In this document: positions 35,599-44,407 of the stretch, in pieces
Layout: each line of letters begins with the position of its first letter
How positions within the stretch are numbered: position 1 is the stretch's first letter
Assembly: GCA_030148225.1 (NCBI GenBank)
Contig: JASBTX010000002.1
Location: 124,001 to 188,000, forward strand
Source of the DNA: Paracoccaceae bacterium
GTDB taxonomy: Bacteria > Pseudomonadota > Alphaproteobacteria > Rhodobacterales > Rhodobacteraceae
Length of the DNA: 64,000 nt
Direction of reading: 5' to 3'
Translations under genes and position numbers: made by a program
Notes under the pieces: model-generated
What the model saw: the letters and a program-made list of their open reading frames with translations, nothing else
Database searches by the model: none
What the model was told of the DNA's origin: nothing

Positions 35599-36840
35599 TT
35601 AGCCTTCGTCCGATGGGGTGGGCCGGAAGGATTTGGGGCGAATGTCGTGGCGCGCCAGACGGTCATAAAACGTCTTGCGCGGCAGGTTCAGTTCGGCTGC
35701 CGCCGCGCTGGCCCGCCCGTTATGGCGTTTCAGCGCCTCGCTCAGCACCAGGCGCTCGAAATTGTCCATTTGTTCGGCAAAGCCCTGGCCAAGGCCGGGT
35801 TCGGCCCTGAGACGCGCACCCAGAACGAAACTCTTGGCATAGTTTCTGAGTTCGGCCAGATTGCCCGACCAGTCGCGCGACATCACCTCGGCCAGAACAC
35901 CCTCGGGGATGATGGGCATATCCTCGTTCTGGTTGCGCGCGGACTGGCGCACCAGTTCATCGAATATGACCCCGATATCGGCCCGCCGCGCCGCAAGGGC
36001 GGGCAGATGTATTTCGGTCGCGGCCAGCGCATTGATCAGCCCCTCCGAGACGCCGGCGCGCAAGAGATCCTCGAGCTGACGCTCTGCCGATGTCAGAAAG
36101 CGGAGCGTTGGCACCGTCTCGATCAGAGAGAGCATCAGCGCCTGATCTTCCGGCGAGGTCTCATCCAGCCGCTTGACCGATACCGCGATCGGCCCGGCAT
36201 TCATATCGATCCCGCCCAGATCATGGGCGAGCGCGCGTCCGGGCACCATGCTGATGAAGCGTTCCTCGGTTTCGCTGAGCTTGTGAAGCGTGTAGGCCGC
36301 CAACCGCTTGCCCGCGCCCGCCGCGCCCCAGAAATGCACATGCGCGCTGGTTTGGGCGGCGTCGCGCAGCGCCCGGCGCAGGGTTTTGGCCGCCTCGGAC
36401 GGGCCGGGAAAGTGGACGGCAGCGGCATCGTTTCGAAGGAGCGCCTGCTCCATCCGGCGGTTTTGCAGGATAAGCGCGCGGTGATCCAGCGCGCGGTTCA
36501 GCACCTCGAGCAGTCGCTCGGTCGGGCAGGGTTTTTCCAGAAACTCATAGGCCCCGCCGCGTACCGCCCTGAGCGCCATCGGCACATCGCCCGCACCGGT
36601 CAGAAGGATCACCGGAAGCTGCGGATCAGCCGCCTGTGCGGTTTGCAGCACCTCGAATCCGTCATGGTCGGGCATGCGGATATCCGACAGGACCACGCCG
36701 GGATAGTTGGCCCGGATGATCCGGCGCGCCTGCAGGAAATTGTCGGTTGCGACGACCTCCATATCGTCAAGTTCGAGCGCCTGCGCGAGCGACTGGCGCA
36801 AGGGCGCATCGTCTTCGATCAGAAGAACCTGACGGCTCAT
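35599..36840 (-). CDS. dctD: DctD-type response regulator with degenerate AAA domain
   Basis: The 413-residue protein has a receiver domain (acidic pocket IEDD at 8-11, phospho-acceptor Asp53 in SDIRMPD, Lys in LEKP), a central AAA-like domain and a C-terminal Fis-type HTH (RASAAAAELNLPRKTFYDRL). The Walker A-like stretch is GAAGAGKR near 172-179, Walker B is weak and no GAFTGA loop is visible. Classical activation of sigma-54 polymerase is therefore unlikely; it may act with the housekeeping sigma, as reported for Rhodobacter NtrC. It overlaps dctB by 4 bases. Regulation of dctPQM is the expected role. Confidence 0.85.
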   Translation of the reverse strand: MSRQVLLIEDDAPLRQSLAQALELDDMEVVATDNFLQARRIIRANYPGVVLSDIRMPDHDGFEVLQTAQAADPQLPVILLTGAGDVPMALRAVRGGAYEFLEKPCPTERLLEVLNRALDHRALILQNRRMEQALLRNDAAAVHFPGPSEAAKTLRRALRDAAQTSAHVHFWGAAGAGKRLAAYTLHKLSETEERFISMVPGRALAHDLGGIDMNAGPIAVSVKRLDETSPEDQALMLSLIETVPTLRFLTSAERQLEDLLRAGVSEGLINALAATEIHLPALAARRADIGVIFDELVRQSARNQNEDMPIIPEGVLAEVMSRDWSGNLAELRNYAKSFVLGARLRAEPGLGQGFAEQMDNFERLVLSEALKRHNGRASAAAAELNLPRKTFYDRLARHDIRPKSFRPTPSDEG

Positions 36841-38561
36841 GCCGCGTCCTTCAGCTTGTGCTCGGGCAGCGTGATGGTGAATTCGGCCCCGCCCGCGGGA
36901 TGATTTCGGCAGCTCAGCGTGCCGCCGAAACTGCCGACGATGCCATAGGAAATCGACAGACCAAGGCCCAGCCCCTTGCTCGAGCCGACCTCCTTGGTGC
37001 TGTAGAAGGGTTCAAATACCCGCGCGTCATCATCAATGCCGGGTCCATTGTCGCGCACGATGATCTGTATATCGGCGCCGCTGCGCGTGAGTGTCAGCGT
37101 AAGTGCGCGGTCTGACTGCGCGGCCAGCGCATCCATTGCGTTGGTGATCAGGTTCAGGATGACCTGTTGCAGGCGCACCTGCCCGGCTGCCACGAAAAGC
37201 GGTGTCTCGGGCCGGTGAACCGTCAGGTTGATCTGCTCTTCCTTCAGGCGCGTTCGGGCCAGTGCCAGCGCGGCATCCAGCGCGGTGTTGATATCCAGCG
37301 TTTCGGTCGGTTCGGTCTCGTTGCGTGAAAATGCCCTCAGATTGCGGATGATCCGTGTCGCCCGGTCGATCTGACTGGTGATCTGGGCAAGGTTTTCCTG
37401 AACCTTGTCAAACCGGCTGCGCGACAGCAGTTTCTGGCCGTTTTCGGCAAAGTTCCGGATCGTCGCCAGCGGCTGGTTCAGTTCGTGACTGATACTCGCC
37501 GACAACTGACCCAGCGCCGTCATCTTGCCCGCCTGCACCAGCTGATCCTGCGTGTTGCGCAATTCGGCCGTGCGCTGTTCGACCCGTGCCTCGAGCTTGG
37601 AATTGGCGGCCTCTTCTATGGCCAGCAGATCGACAAGGCGGCGGCGGCGCTGCGCGAGCACACCATAGCCAAGCCCGAGGATCATCAGCCCGGCAGCAGC
37701 CAGCGCAGAAAGGGTAAGCGCCGCACGCCGTGCCGGGGCGATATCAAGGAAAACCCGCAAATCCATGTGCAATTGATGGATGCGGCGCGCGCGCACCAGC
37801 ACCGAACCCGGCAGCGCCTCGGATGTCACACCCGTCCAGATCAGCAGCCCCTGCAAGTTTGTCTCGCCCTGATAAAGCCGCCCTGCCCGACGACCCGTGT
37901 CCAGCAGGCTGAGCGACGGCCTGTTGGTGACATAGATGATCCCGTCATCGTCAAAGATCGCGATGGGCATTTCGTCGATATTCCATTCGAACTCGACCTC
38001 GGCGATGTCGAGGCTGACCACAACCACCCCGCGGGGCGGACCGTCGGATCGATGAACGCCGCGCGCAAACATGAAGCGGCGGGCCTGCGTTTCGGGATCG
38101 ACAGCGTTCAGAAATCCAAGGCTGCCGGTCATCGCGGCGCGGAAAAACCCCGTCTGCGCGATATCCACCCCCTCCAGCATTCGCGGCAATGTCCCGGCGA
38201 GCAACTGTCCGCCGGCATCCAGAACCGCGATCTCTTCGGCACCCGAAGAAAGCGCTGTGTTGATCAGAAATTCATCGGCACCGCCGACAACAGTCGCCGT
38301 GTCACCGTTGGCATCCCCACCGCTATTATCGTCGGCACGAAAGAGGCCGGATACCTGCGGATGGTCGGTCAGGATATTGACCAGCATCCGAAAACTGTCG
38401 AGCTGCGCCAGCAGCCTGTCCGAGACCTGCGCCGCGCGGATATCGCCGGATTCGGCAAGACGATTGAGATTGGCGCGATAGGCAAAGGAATAGCTGAACA
38501 CCACGATCCCGGCACAGAGGATCAGATAGAGGGCAATGACAATGGTTCTGAGCGGTGTCAT
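36837..38561 (-). CDS. dctB: DctB C4-dicarboxylate-sensing histidine kinase
   Basis: From ATG 38561 the product has 574 residues. An N-terminal TM helix (RTIVIALYLILCAGIVVFSY) and a second near residue 285 enclose a periplasmic sensor of the double-PAS type. Then come the phospho-acceptor His (SISHELNQPL), N box (NLITNAMDA), G1 (DNGPGI) and G2 (GLGLGLSISY). It should phosphorylate DctD in response to dicarboxylates. It is divergent from dctP and overlaps dctD. A GTG-like upstream extension exists in the frame (to 38642), but I favour the membrane-anchored start. Confidence 0.9.
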   Translation of the reverse strand: MTPLRTIVIALYLILCAGIVVFSYSFAYRANLNRLAESGDIRAAQVSDRLLAQLDSFRMLVNILTDHPQVSGLFRADDNSGGDANGDTATVVGGADEFLINTALSSGAEEIAVLDAGGQLLAGTLPRMLEGVDIAQTGFFRAAMTGSLGFLNAVDPETQARRFMFARGVHRSDGPPRGVVVVSLDIAEVEFEWNIDEMPIAIFDDDGIIYVTNRPSLSLLDTGRRAGRLYQGETNLQGLLIWTGVTSEALPGSVLVRARRIHQLHMDLRVFLDIAPARRAALTLSALAAAGLMILGLGYGVLAQRRRRLVDLLAIEEAANSKLEARVEQRTAELRNTQDQLVQAGKMTALGQLSASISHELNQPLATIRNFAENGQKLLSRSRFDKVQENLAQITSQIDRATRIIRNLRAFSRNETEPTETLDINTALDAALALARTRLKEEQINLTVHRPETPLFVAAGQVRLQQVILNLITNAMDALAAQSDRALTLTLTRSGADIQIIVRDNGPGIDDDARVFEPFYSTKEVGSSKGLGLGLSISYGIVGSFGGTLSCRNHPAGGAEFTITLPEHKLKDAA

Positions 38562-38719
38562 CTCGTTCGGACCGGGTTGATCATGGCCCAACCATAGACC
38601 GCCCGCTTGAAATGTGCTCTCAAAAACTGTCCGAAATCTCACACATATTTGATTTCACCCGTTGGCCGGACCGATGACCCGTTGATTTTATGACAAAAAT
38701 TTTTGCTGTTCTTTTCTCT

Positions 38720-38748
38720 TTGCCAAAAGATTGCGCAGATTCTTTAGT
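38720..38748 (+). promoter_or_regulatory. Candidate housekeeping-type promoter of dctPQM
   Basis: TTGCCA (38720-38725) and TTTAGT (38743-38748) are separated by 17 bp, 44 bp before the dctP start. I see no GG-N10-GC sigma-54 element in the 231-bp dctB/dctP gap, consistent with the degenerate DctD. Confidence 0.35.
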
Positions 38749-38792
38749 ATGGACACCGGGGTTGATGACCCCAAAAACCTTGGGAGGTTCAA

Positions 38793-39806
38793 ATGAAATC
38801 ATTGCTCAAAGCCGCATGCGTTGCGGCCGTTGCCCTTGTTCCCGGCTATGCCCTTGCTCAGGCAGAGTGCGGCGAGGGTGAAATCGTCATCAAGTTCAGC
38901 CATGTGACCAATACCGACAAGCACCCGAAAGGGATTGCCGCGACGTTGCTGGCCGAGCGTGTCAATGCCGAGATGGACGGCGTGGCCTGCATGGAGGTCT
39001 TCCCGAACTCGACGCTGTACAATGACAACAAGGTCCTCGAAGCCATGCTTCAGGGCGATGTTCAGCTGGCGGCGCCTTCGCTGTCCAAGTTCGAGAAGTT
39101 TACCAAGCAGTTCCGCATCTTTGACCTGCCCTTCATGTTCGCCAATGTCGAAGCGGTTGATGCGTTCCAGGCTTCTGACGCTGGTCAGGCCATGAAGGAC
39201 AGCATGCGCAAGCGTGGTCTGCAGGGTCTGGCATTCTGGCATAACGGCATGAAGCAGATGTCGGCCAACGTGCCGCTGGTGCTGCCAACGGATGCCAATG
39301 GTCTGAAATTCCGGGTCCAGAGCTCTGACGTGCTGGTTGCCCAGATGGAAGCCATCGGCGGTTCGCCCCAGAAAATGGCCTTTTCCGAAGTTTACGGCGC
39401 GCTGCAGCAGGGCGTTGTGGACGGTCAGGAAAACACATGGTCCAACATCTTTGGCAAGAAGTTCTTCGAAGTGCAGGACGGTGTGACCGAAACAAACCAC
39501 GGGATCATCGACTATCTGGTGGTGACCTCGGTTGACTGGCTGGACAGCCTTGATCCTGCGGTGCGCGATCAGTTCCTGACCATTCTGGCAGAAGTGACCG
39601 AGACGCGTAACGCCGAGGCCTTTGCCGTGAATGAGGCCGCCAAGCAGTCGATCATCGATGCCGGCGGTGTCATCCGCACCCTGTCGCCTGAACAGCGCGA
39701 TGCATGGGTTGGTGCGATGAAGCCCGTCTGGGCCAAGTTCGAAGGTGACGTCGGCGCCGACAACATCGAAGCCGCGCAAAAAATCAACAGTCAGATGATG
39801 AACTGA
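38793..39806 (+). CDS. dctP: TRAP transporter C4-dicarboxylate-binding protein DctP
   Basis: The 337-residue periplasmic binding protein has a signal peptide ending ALAQA (around residue 23). The mature protein has the TRAP DctP pattern: KFSHVTNTDKHPKGIAA, then LPFMFANVEAV, GLKFRVQSSD and GVVDGQENTWSNI, with the conserved substrate-binding Arg in KFRVQSS. GGGAGG precedes the ATG. It feeds the DctQM membrane complex encoded just downstream; the dctBD context supports C4-dicarboxylates such as succinate, malate and fumarate. Confidence 0.95.
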   Translation: MKSLLKAACVAAVALVPGYALAQAECGEGEIVIKFSHVTNTDKHPKGIAATLLAERVNAEMDGVACMEVFPNSTLYNDNKVLEAMLQGDVQLAAPSLSKFEKFTKQFRIFDLPFMFANVEAVDAFQASDAGQAMKDSMRKRGLQGLAFWHNGMKQMSANVPLVLPTDANGLKFRVQSSDVLVAQMEAIGGSPQKMAFSEVYGALQQGVVDGQENTWSNIFGKKFFEVQDGVTETNHGIIDYLVVTSVDWLDSLDPAVRDQFLTILAEVTETRNAEAFAVNEAAKQSIIDAGGVIRTLSPEQRDAWVGAMKPVWAKFEGDVGADNIEAAQKINSQMMN

Positions 39807-39814
39807 TTGTAACC

Positions 39815-39845
39815 CGCCCGCCCCATCGTTCGATCGGGGCGGGCG
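39815..39845 (+). terminator. Hairpin between dctP and dctQ (partial terminator)
   Basis: CGCCCGCCCC and GGGGCGGGCG pair perfectly. A TCTTTT stretch follows a few bases after the stem. Partial termination here would give more binding protein than membrane subunits, as in many binding-protein operons. Confidence 0.65.
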
Positions 39846-39875
39846 ACGTCTTTTCTGTCATAGAAAGGGGCCGCC

Positions 39876-40541
39876 ATGACAACCGGTTCTTCGTTCGTCG
39901 ACCGGCTGGAGGAAAATCTTATTTCCATCCTTCTGGGGCTGATGACGCTGATCACCTTCGCCAATGTGGTCGCGCGTTACGGGTTCAACTCCAACATTCT
40001 GTGGGCGCTGGAACTCACCGTGTTCATGTTTGGCTGGCTGGTCCTGCTGGGCGCTTCATACGCCGTCAAGAAAAGTGCGCATCTGGGTGTCGATGCGATT
40101 GTCAACATGCTGGACGCGCCCGCGCGCCGGGTGCTGGCACTGATCTCGGTGGCCTGTTGCATCATCTTTTCTTTGCTATTGCTCAAAGGGTCATGGGATT
40201 ATTGGGCCAATTTCGCCAACCTGCCCCAGACCGAGGGGCGCTGGTTCCCGACCGGGTTTCAGGAAAGCTTCCGTGGCAAGGGCTGGTACGAGGTCAATGA
40301 CATTCCGGTGCCCGGCGTCCTGCGCTGGATGGAGGATGTCTTTAACGACGGGGACGCCTACGAAAAAATTCCGCGTCTTCTGCCCTATATGGTGATGCCG
40401 ATTTCGATGGCGCTTTTGCTGTTTCGCTTTTGTCAGGCCGCCTTGGCCATCTGGCAGGGCAAGGTCGACCGGCTGGTCGCCAGCCACGAGGTCGAGGATG
40501 AAATCGACGAAGCCGCCGCCCGCGTGAAGGAAGCTGAATAA
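39876..40541 (+). CDS. dctQ: TRAP transporter small membrane subunit DctQ
   Basis: The 221-residue protein has four hydrophobic helices (for example ENLISILLGLMTLITFANVV and VLALISVACCIIFSLLLL) and the DctQ-typical WALELTVFMFGWLVLLGASY segment. It is the small subunit that pairs with DctM and docks DctP. An insertion of about 40 residues between helices 3 and 4 is seen in dicarboxylate-type DctQ. Its stop overlaps the dctM start by one base. Confidence 0.92.
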   Translation: MTTGSSFVDRLEENLISILLGLMTLITFANVVARYGFNSNILWALELTVFMFGWLVLLGASYAVKKSAHLGVDAIVNMLDAPARRVLALISVACCIIFSLLLLKGSWDYWANFANLPQTEGRWFPTGFQESFRGKGWYEVNDIPVPGVLRWMEDVFNDGDAYEKIPRLLPYMVMPISMALLLFRFCQAALAIWQGKVDRLVASHEVEDEIDEAAARVKEAE

Positions 40542-41914
40542 TGGAAGTCGCCCTCCTCTTTTTCATGGTGATCGGCCTCTTGCTGATCGGTGTGCCGATC
40601 GCGGTTTCACTTGGCCTTTCCTCGATGCTGTTCCTGATCTGGTTCTCGGACGCTTCGCTGGCCTCGATCGCCCAAACCCTCTTTAACGCCTTTGAAGGTC
40701 ACTTCACGCTGCTGGCGATCCCGTTTTTCATCCTCGCGTCATCCTTCATGACCACGGGCGGGGTTGCAGCGCGGATCATCCGGTTTTCGATTGCCTGCGT
40801 GGGTCACCTGCGCGGCGGACTGGCCATCGCGGGCGTCTTTGCCTGTATGATGTTTGCCGCTCTTTCGGGCTCGTCTCCGGCGACGGTTGTGGCCATCGGT
40901 TCGATCGTCATCGCCGGGATGCGGCAGGTCGGCTATACCAAGGAATTTGCCGCCGGGGTGATCTGTAATGCGGGCACGCTCGGCATTCTGATCCCACCCT
41001 CTATCGTGATGGTCGTTTACGCCGCTGCCGTTGAAGTGTCGGTGGGGCGTATGTTCCTTGCCGGTATTCTGCCCGGTCTGATTGCCGGCGGGATGCTTAT
41101 GGTGGCCATCTATGTCATGGCGACGGTCAAGAACCTCCCCAAAGGGGAATGGAAAGGCTGGGGTGAAATCTTTGCATCGGCCAGGGATGCGGGCTGGGGC
41201 CTGTTTCTCATCGTCATCATTCTGGGCGGTATCTATGGCGGTATCTTTACACCGACCGAGGCCGCTGCCGTGGCTGCAGTATACGCGTTTTTCATCGCAA
41301 GCTTTGTCTACAAGGACATGGGGCCGCTTGCCGACCGGGGCAACGGCAAGATCCGGCTGTGGGCCAGACCACATGCCCTGCTGACCGCGTTTTTTCACCG
41401 CGACACCCAGCAGACCCTGTTCGAGGCCGGTAAGCTGACGATCACCCTTTTGTTCGTGATTGCCAATGCGCTGATCCTGAAACACGTCCTGACCGAAGAG
41501 CAGATACCCCAGCAGATCGCCAATGCGATGCTGTCGGCGGGCTTTGGGCCGGTGATGTTCCTGATCATCGTCAACATCATCCTGCTGATCGGCGGCCAGT
41601 TCATGGAACCGTCCGGCCTGCTGGTGATCGTCGCGCCGCTGGTATTCCCGATTGCCATCGAACTGGGCATCGATCCGATCCATCTGGGCATCATCATGGT
41701 GGTCAACATGGAGATCGGCATGATCACACCGCCCGTGGGCCTGAACCTTTTTGTCACGTCGGGCGTGGCGGGCATGCCGATGATGGGGGTGGTGCGCGCT
41801 GCACTGCCGTTCCTGATGGTGCTTTTTGCCTTTCTGATCCTCGTCACATATGTGCCCTGGATTTCCACCGTGATCCCGAACGCGGTCATGGGGCCGGAAA
41901 TCATAACAAACTAA
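40541..41914 (+). CDS. dctM: TRAP transporter large membrane subunit DctM
   Basis: The 457-residue polytopic protein has about 12 helices and the DctM pattern: FEGHFTLLAIPFFILASSFM, then ALSGSSPATVVAIGS, AGTLGILIPPSIVMVVYA and MITPPVGLNLFVTSG. It carries out sodium- or proton-coupled uptake with DctQ and DctP. It has a hydrophilic loop of about 45 residues in the middle (FIASFVYKDMGPLADRGNG...), which is larger than in many DctM proteins. Confidence 0.95.
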   Translation: MEVALLFFMVIGLLLIGVPIAVSLGLSSMLFLIWFSDASLASIAQTLFNAFEGHFTLLAIPFFILASSFMTTGGVAARIIRFSIACVGHLRGGLAIAGVFACMMFAALSGSSPATVVAIGSIVIAGMRQVGYTKEFAAGVICNAGTLGILIPPSIVMVVYAAAVEVSVGRMFLAGILPGLIAGGMLMVAIYVMATVKNLPKGEWKGWGEIFASARDAGWGLFLIVIILGGIYGGIFTPTEAAAVAAVYAFFIASFVYKDMGPLADRGNGKIRLWARPHALLTAFFHRDTQQTLFEAGKLTITLLFVIANALILKHVLTEEQIPQQIANAMLSAGFGPVMFLIIVNIILLIGGQFMEPSGLLVIVAPLVFPIAIELGIDPIHLGIIMVVNMEIGMITPPVGLNLFVTSGVAGMPMMGVVRAALPFLMVLFAFLILVTYVPWISTVIPNAVMGPEIITN

Positions 41915-41920
41915 GGCCTT

Positions 41921-41946
41921 GGCGCCCTGCCCGCGGGCCGGGCGCC
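41921..41946 (+). terminator. GC-rich hairpin after dctM
   Basis: GGCGCCC and GGGCGCC pair around a 12-nt GC-rich loop 7 bases after the dctM stop. A second GC-rich palindromic stretch follows near 41949-41961. No T-run is present. Confidence 0.5.
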
Positions 41947-42031
41947 ACCGCCCGGGCGGGCGATACGTCATTGAAACGGCGCGCGAATATCCCTAGGTTT
42001 CCCTTGACGCCTACCAGAGGGGATTTTTTCG

Positions 42032-43108
42032 ATGGCGAATTTCGCGGATGCAATTGAGGAATCGCAGGCCCAGGTGCGGCAAGCCCAGGCCAAAATCGCC
42101 GAACTCTCCTCGAAGATCGAAACGGCCCAGGACAAGCTGAAGGCCGGGCAGGACATTTCCGTCGACATCGAGAATGCCACGCTTGAGGATGTGCACGCGC
42201 ATTCGGAACTGATGAATGCCAACATCGCCGAGCTGATCATGGGGCTGGATGATGTCACCGCCAGCTTTTCCAAGGATTTCGACGAGATGCGCGACAAGAC
42301 GGGCTGGGAAAGCTTTGTCGGCATATTCTCGAAGCAGCGTTCCGAGAGCCTGCGCCAGGAGCGGATGCGCACGGCCTCGATCGATGACAAACTGCAGGAT
42401 CTGATCGCCAAATCCGATACGATCACGCGGCTTTTGCAGGATCAGCTGAACGTGCTGAACACACATAAGGAACGGGTCGAGGGCAACCTGTCGACCACGC
42501 TGTCCGACCGCGAGGCGGTCGTGGGTGAACTGGAGAGCATCAAGGCCGAACTCGTGGGCATGGACGCCCCGATCATCGAACTGGAAAACAAGATCAGCGT
42601 CGAACAGGACGCCGCCACACGCACCAAGCTGGAAACTGAGCTGGCGGAAATGAACGCCAAATACAATGAGCTGGCCCAGCGCGAACAGGTCAAACTGGCC
42701 GAGAGCCAGACGCTGGAGCGCTATATCGAAAAGGGCAAGAGCTGGGTCGACAGCTTGCAGAACCAGGCCGCCACGCAGATGGTGCTGATCAACAAGCTGG
42801 AAACCGATACCAAGCAGCGCGTGGTTCTTTATGACGCGCTGACCAAATCGCTGAAAACCGCCCAGCAGCAGGATGTGGCCCACCGTATCAACGAGATTGG
42901 CGTTGCCACCGATCAGGAGGCGCAATCGGCCATGGCCGCCATCGGTTCGGCCACCAACAGCCGCATGGCCGAGATGATGGAAAAACACGAAGACCACATG
43001 GTTTTTGCGCGCAAAGTGCTGGAAGAAAAGGCCAAATCCGACGAACGTTTTGCACGCCGCTTTGAAAAGATCGTCGAGAAACACGACAAGAACCTTTACG
43101 GGGCATGA
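42032..43108 (+). CDS. Coiled-coil protein, distantly TelA-like, first gene of the AAA+ operon
   Basis: The 358-residue protein has no signal or membrane segment. Heptad-like coiled coil covers roughly residues 5-60 and 120-265. A central segment (GWESFVGIFSKQRSESLRQE, then SIDDKLQDLIAKSDTITRLL) and the later ATQMVLINKLETDTKQRVVL recall the helical plan of TelA, a true copy of which lies 11 kb downstream, but the likeness is weak. AGAGGGGA lies 8 bases before the ATG. It is followed by the helical protein and AAA+ ATPase genes on the same strand. A scaffold or clamp for the ATPase is my inference. Confidence 0.7.
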   Translation: MANFADAIEESQAQVRQAQAKIAELSSKIETAQDKLKAGQDISVDIENATLEDVHAHSELMNANIAELIMGLDDVTASFSKDFDEMRDKTGWESFVGIFSKQRSESLRQERMRTASIDDKLQDLIAKSDTITRLLQDQLNVLNTHKERVEGNLSTTLSDREAVVGELESIKAELVGMDAPIIELENKISVEQDAATRTKLETELAEMNAKYNELAQREQVKLAESQTLERYIEKGKSWVDSLQNQAATQMVLINKLETDTKQRVVLYDALTKSLKTAQQQDVAHRINEIGVATDQEAQSAMAAIGSATNSRMAEMMEKHEDHMVFARKVLEEKAKSDERFARRFEKIVEKHDKNLYGA

Positions 43109-43192
43109 ACGATCCATCCGGCATTCCGGCCCCGGCAGGGTTGGTGATCATGCGGGCAGCAGAACGGCCCGGCCTGCCCGAGGCAGTGCAGC

Positions 43193-44320
43193 ATGGCTGA
43201 GGCACTGACATTCAACCACAAGACGTTGGACGATGCCTATTCAACCCGGCGCTATTTCGCCAAGTTCGAGCGGATCATCCCGCATCTTCGGAAGGTGTCG
43301 GAACTCTCTGTCTCTGAAGGTCAGATCAGCGAGGCCGAGGCGCGGATCATTCAAGATTACCTTGCCGCGCTTGGCAATGGTTTTGCCGCGCTCAGCTACA
43401 AATACCTGATGGCCGGGCGGCTGCGCGCCGAGGTTCATCCGCTGCTCAGGATCGACAAGCGCGACAGCGGCTTTCCGGTCTATTCCGAGATCCTGCAAAT
43501 GGCCACGGATGCGCTGCAGGCCGACAAGCACCTCGCGCGGCTGCCTTCGCGCGACCAGCTGAAAAAGGACATGGTGCGCCATGTGCTGAACGAGGGCACC
43601 TCGCCCATACGGCTGCAATATGCAATGGCGCAGCGGGAATATTACGAGCGGATATTCACCGAAGAGATATTCTGGGCCCAGAATGATCCGCAGGCATTCT
43701 GGCAGCGCGATATCACCCGCCATCACCGCGCCTATCTGGTGCATTGGGCGAAATATGACAGCCAGACAAACGTGCCGGCCATCTATGTGATGATGCTGGA
43801 GGATACGGGGCGGCGCGCCCTGCCCACGGATGAGCGCCGCTGGCCCGAGGTGCAGCAGCATCTGATGGCGCAATCGGTATCGGCGCTGAAGCTTTTGACC
43901 ATCGCCAAGGGGTTTGACGAGGATTTCGACGATCTGCACCCGAAACTGCTGCGCCGGTTTCATCTGGGTCCGATGTATTCGCATCATTTCACCGAACAGG
44001 AGGGTCCGCTGCGCGATATCCTGGCCGAGGCCAGCGGCGTTGCCGGGCTGGACTGGGCGCTGGCCTGGACGGTGGAAACCCTGCAGTCAAAAGAGACGCG
44101 CACGGAAAAGAGCGGTTTCTTTTCGAGCGCCGAGCGCGAAGTATTCGCGCTGGATCATCTGGACCCGGCGGGGATTGATGCCGGGGCAACCGATACGCGG
44201 CGGGCATTGATCATGCCGCATCGCGCCTATCAGACGCTGGAAGAGGCCGATCCCCCCGGTCTGGCGGGGACGCGCAGATATGTGGTGGGCAAGAATGACA
44301 GGATATTGAGCTATCGGTAG
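43193..44320 (+). CDS. Helical protein of unknown function in the AAA+ operon
   Basis: The 375-residue protein is mostly helical and cytoplasmic by appearance. It has no signal peptide, no membrane helix and no motif I can name. The N-terminal region (RYFAKFERIIPHLRKVSELS) and a central stretch (EEIFWAQNDPQAFWQRDITR) are rich in aromatic and charged residues. A metal-like HH pair occurs in MYSHHFTEQEG. It lies 84 bp after the coiled-coil gene and 87 bp before the AAA+ gene, all on one strand, so joint function is likely. Confidence 0.68.
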   Translation: MAEALTFNHKTLDDAYSTRRYFAKFERIIPHLRKVSELSVSEGQISEAEARIIQDYLAALGNGFAALSYKYLMAGRLRAEVHPLLRIDKRDSGFPVYSEILQMATDALQADKHLARLPSRDQLKKDMVRHVLNEGTSPIRLQYAMAQREYYERIFTEEIFWAQNDPQAFWQRDITRHHRAYLVHWAKYDSQTNVPAIYVMMLEDTGRRALPTDERRWPEVQQHLMAQSVSALKLLTIAKGFDEDFDDLHPKLLRRFHLGPMYSHHFTEQEGPLRDILAEASGVAGLDWALAWTVETLQSKETRTEKSGFFSSAEREVFALDHLDPAGIDAGATDTRRALIMPHRAYQTLEEADPPGLAGTRRYVVGKNDRILSYR

Positions 44321-44407
44321 GGTCGGGACGCCTCTGGCGGGAGTATTTGGGCAAAGAAGAAGACAGGGGCTGTCAAAGGCCGGAAGTGGTGGGAAAGAGA
44401 GGGGCGC

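Noticed and set aside
38562-38792. Sigma-54 promoter for dctP
   Set aside because: No GG-N10-GC pair with TGGCAC/TTGC context was found in the gap, and DctD lacks the sigma-54 contact loop.
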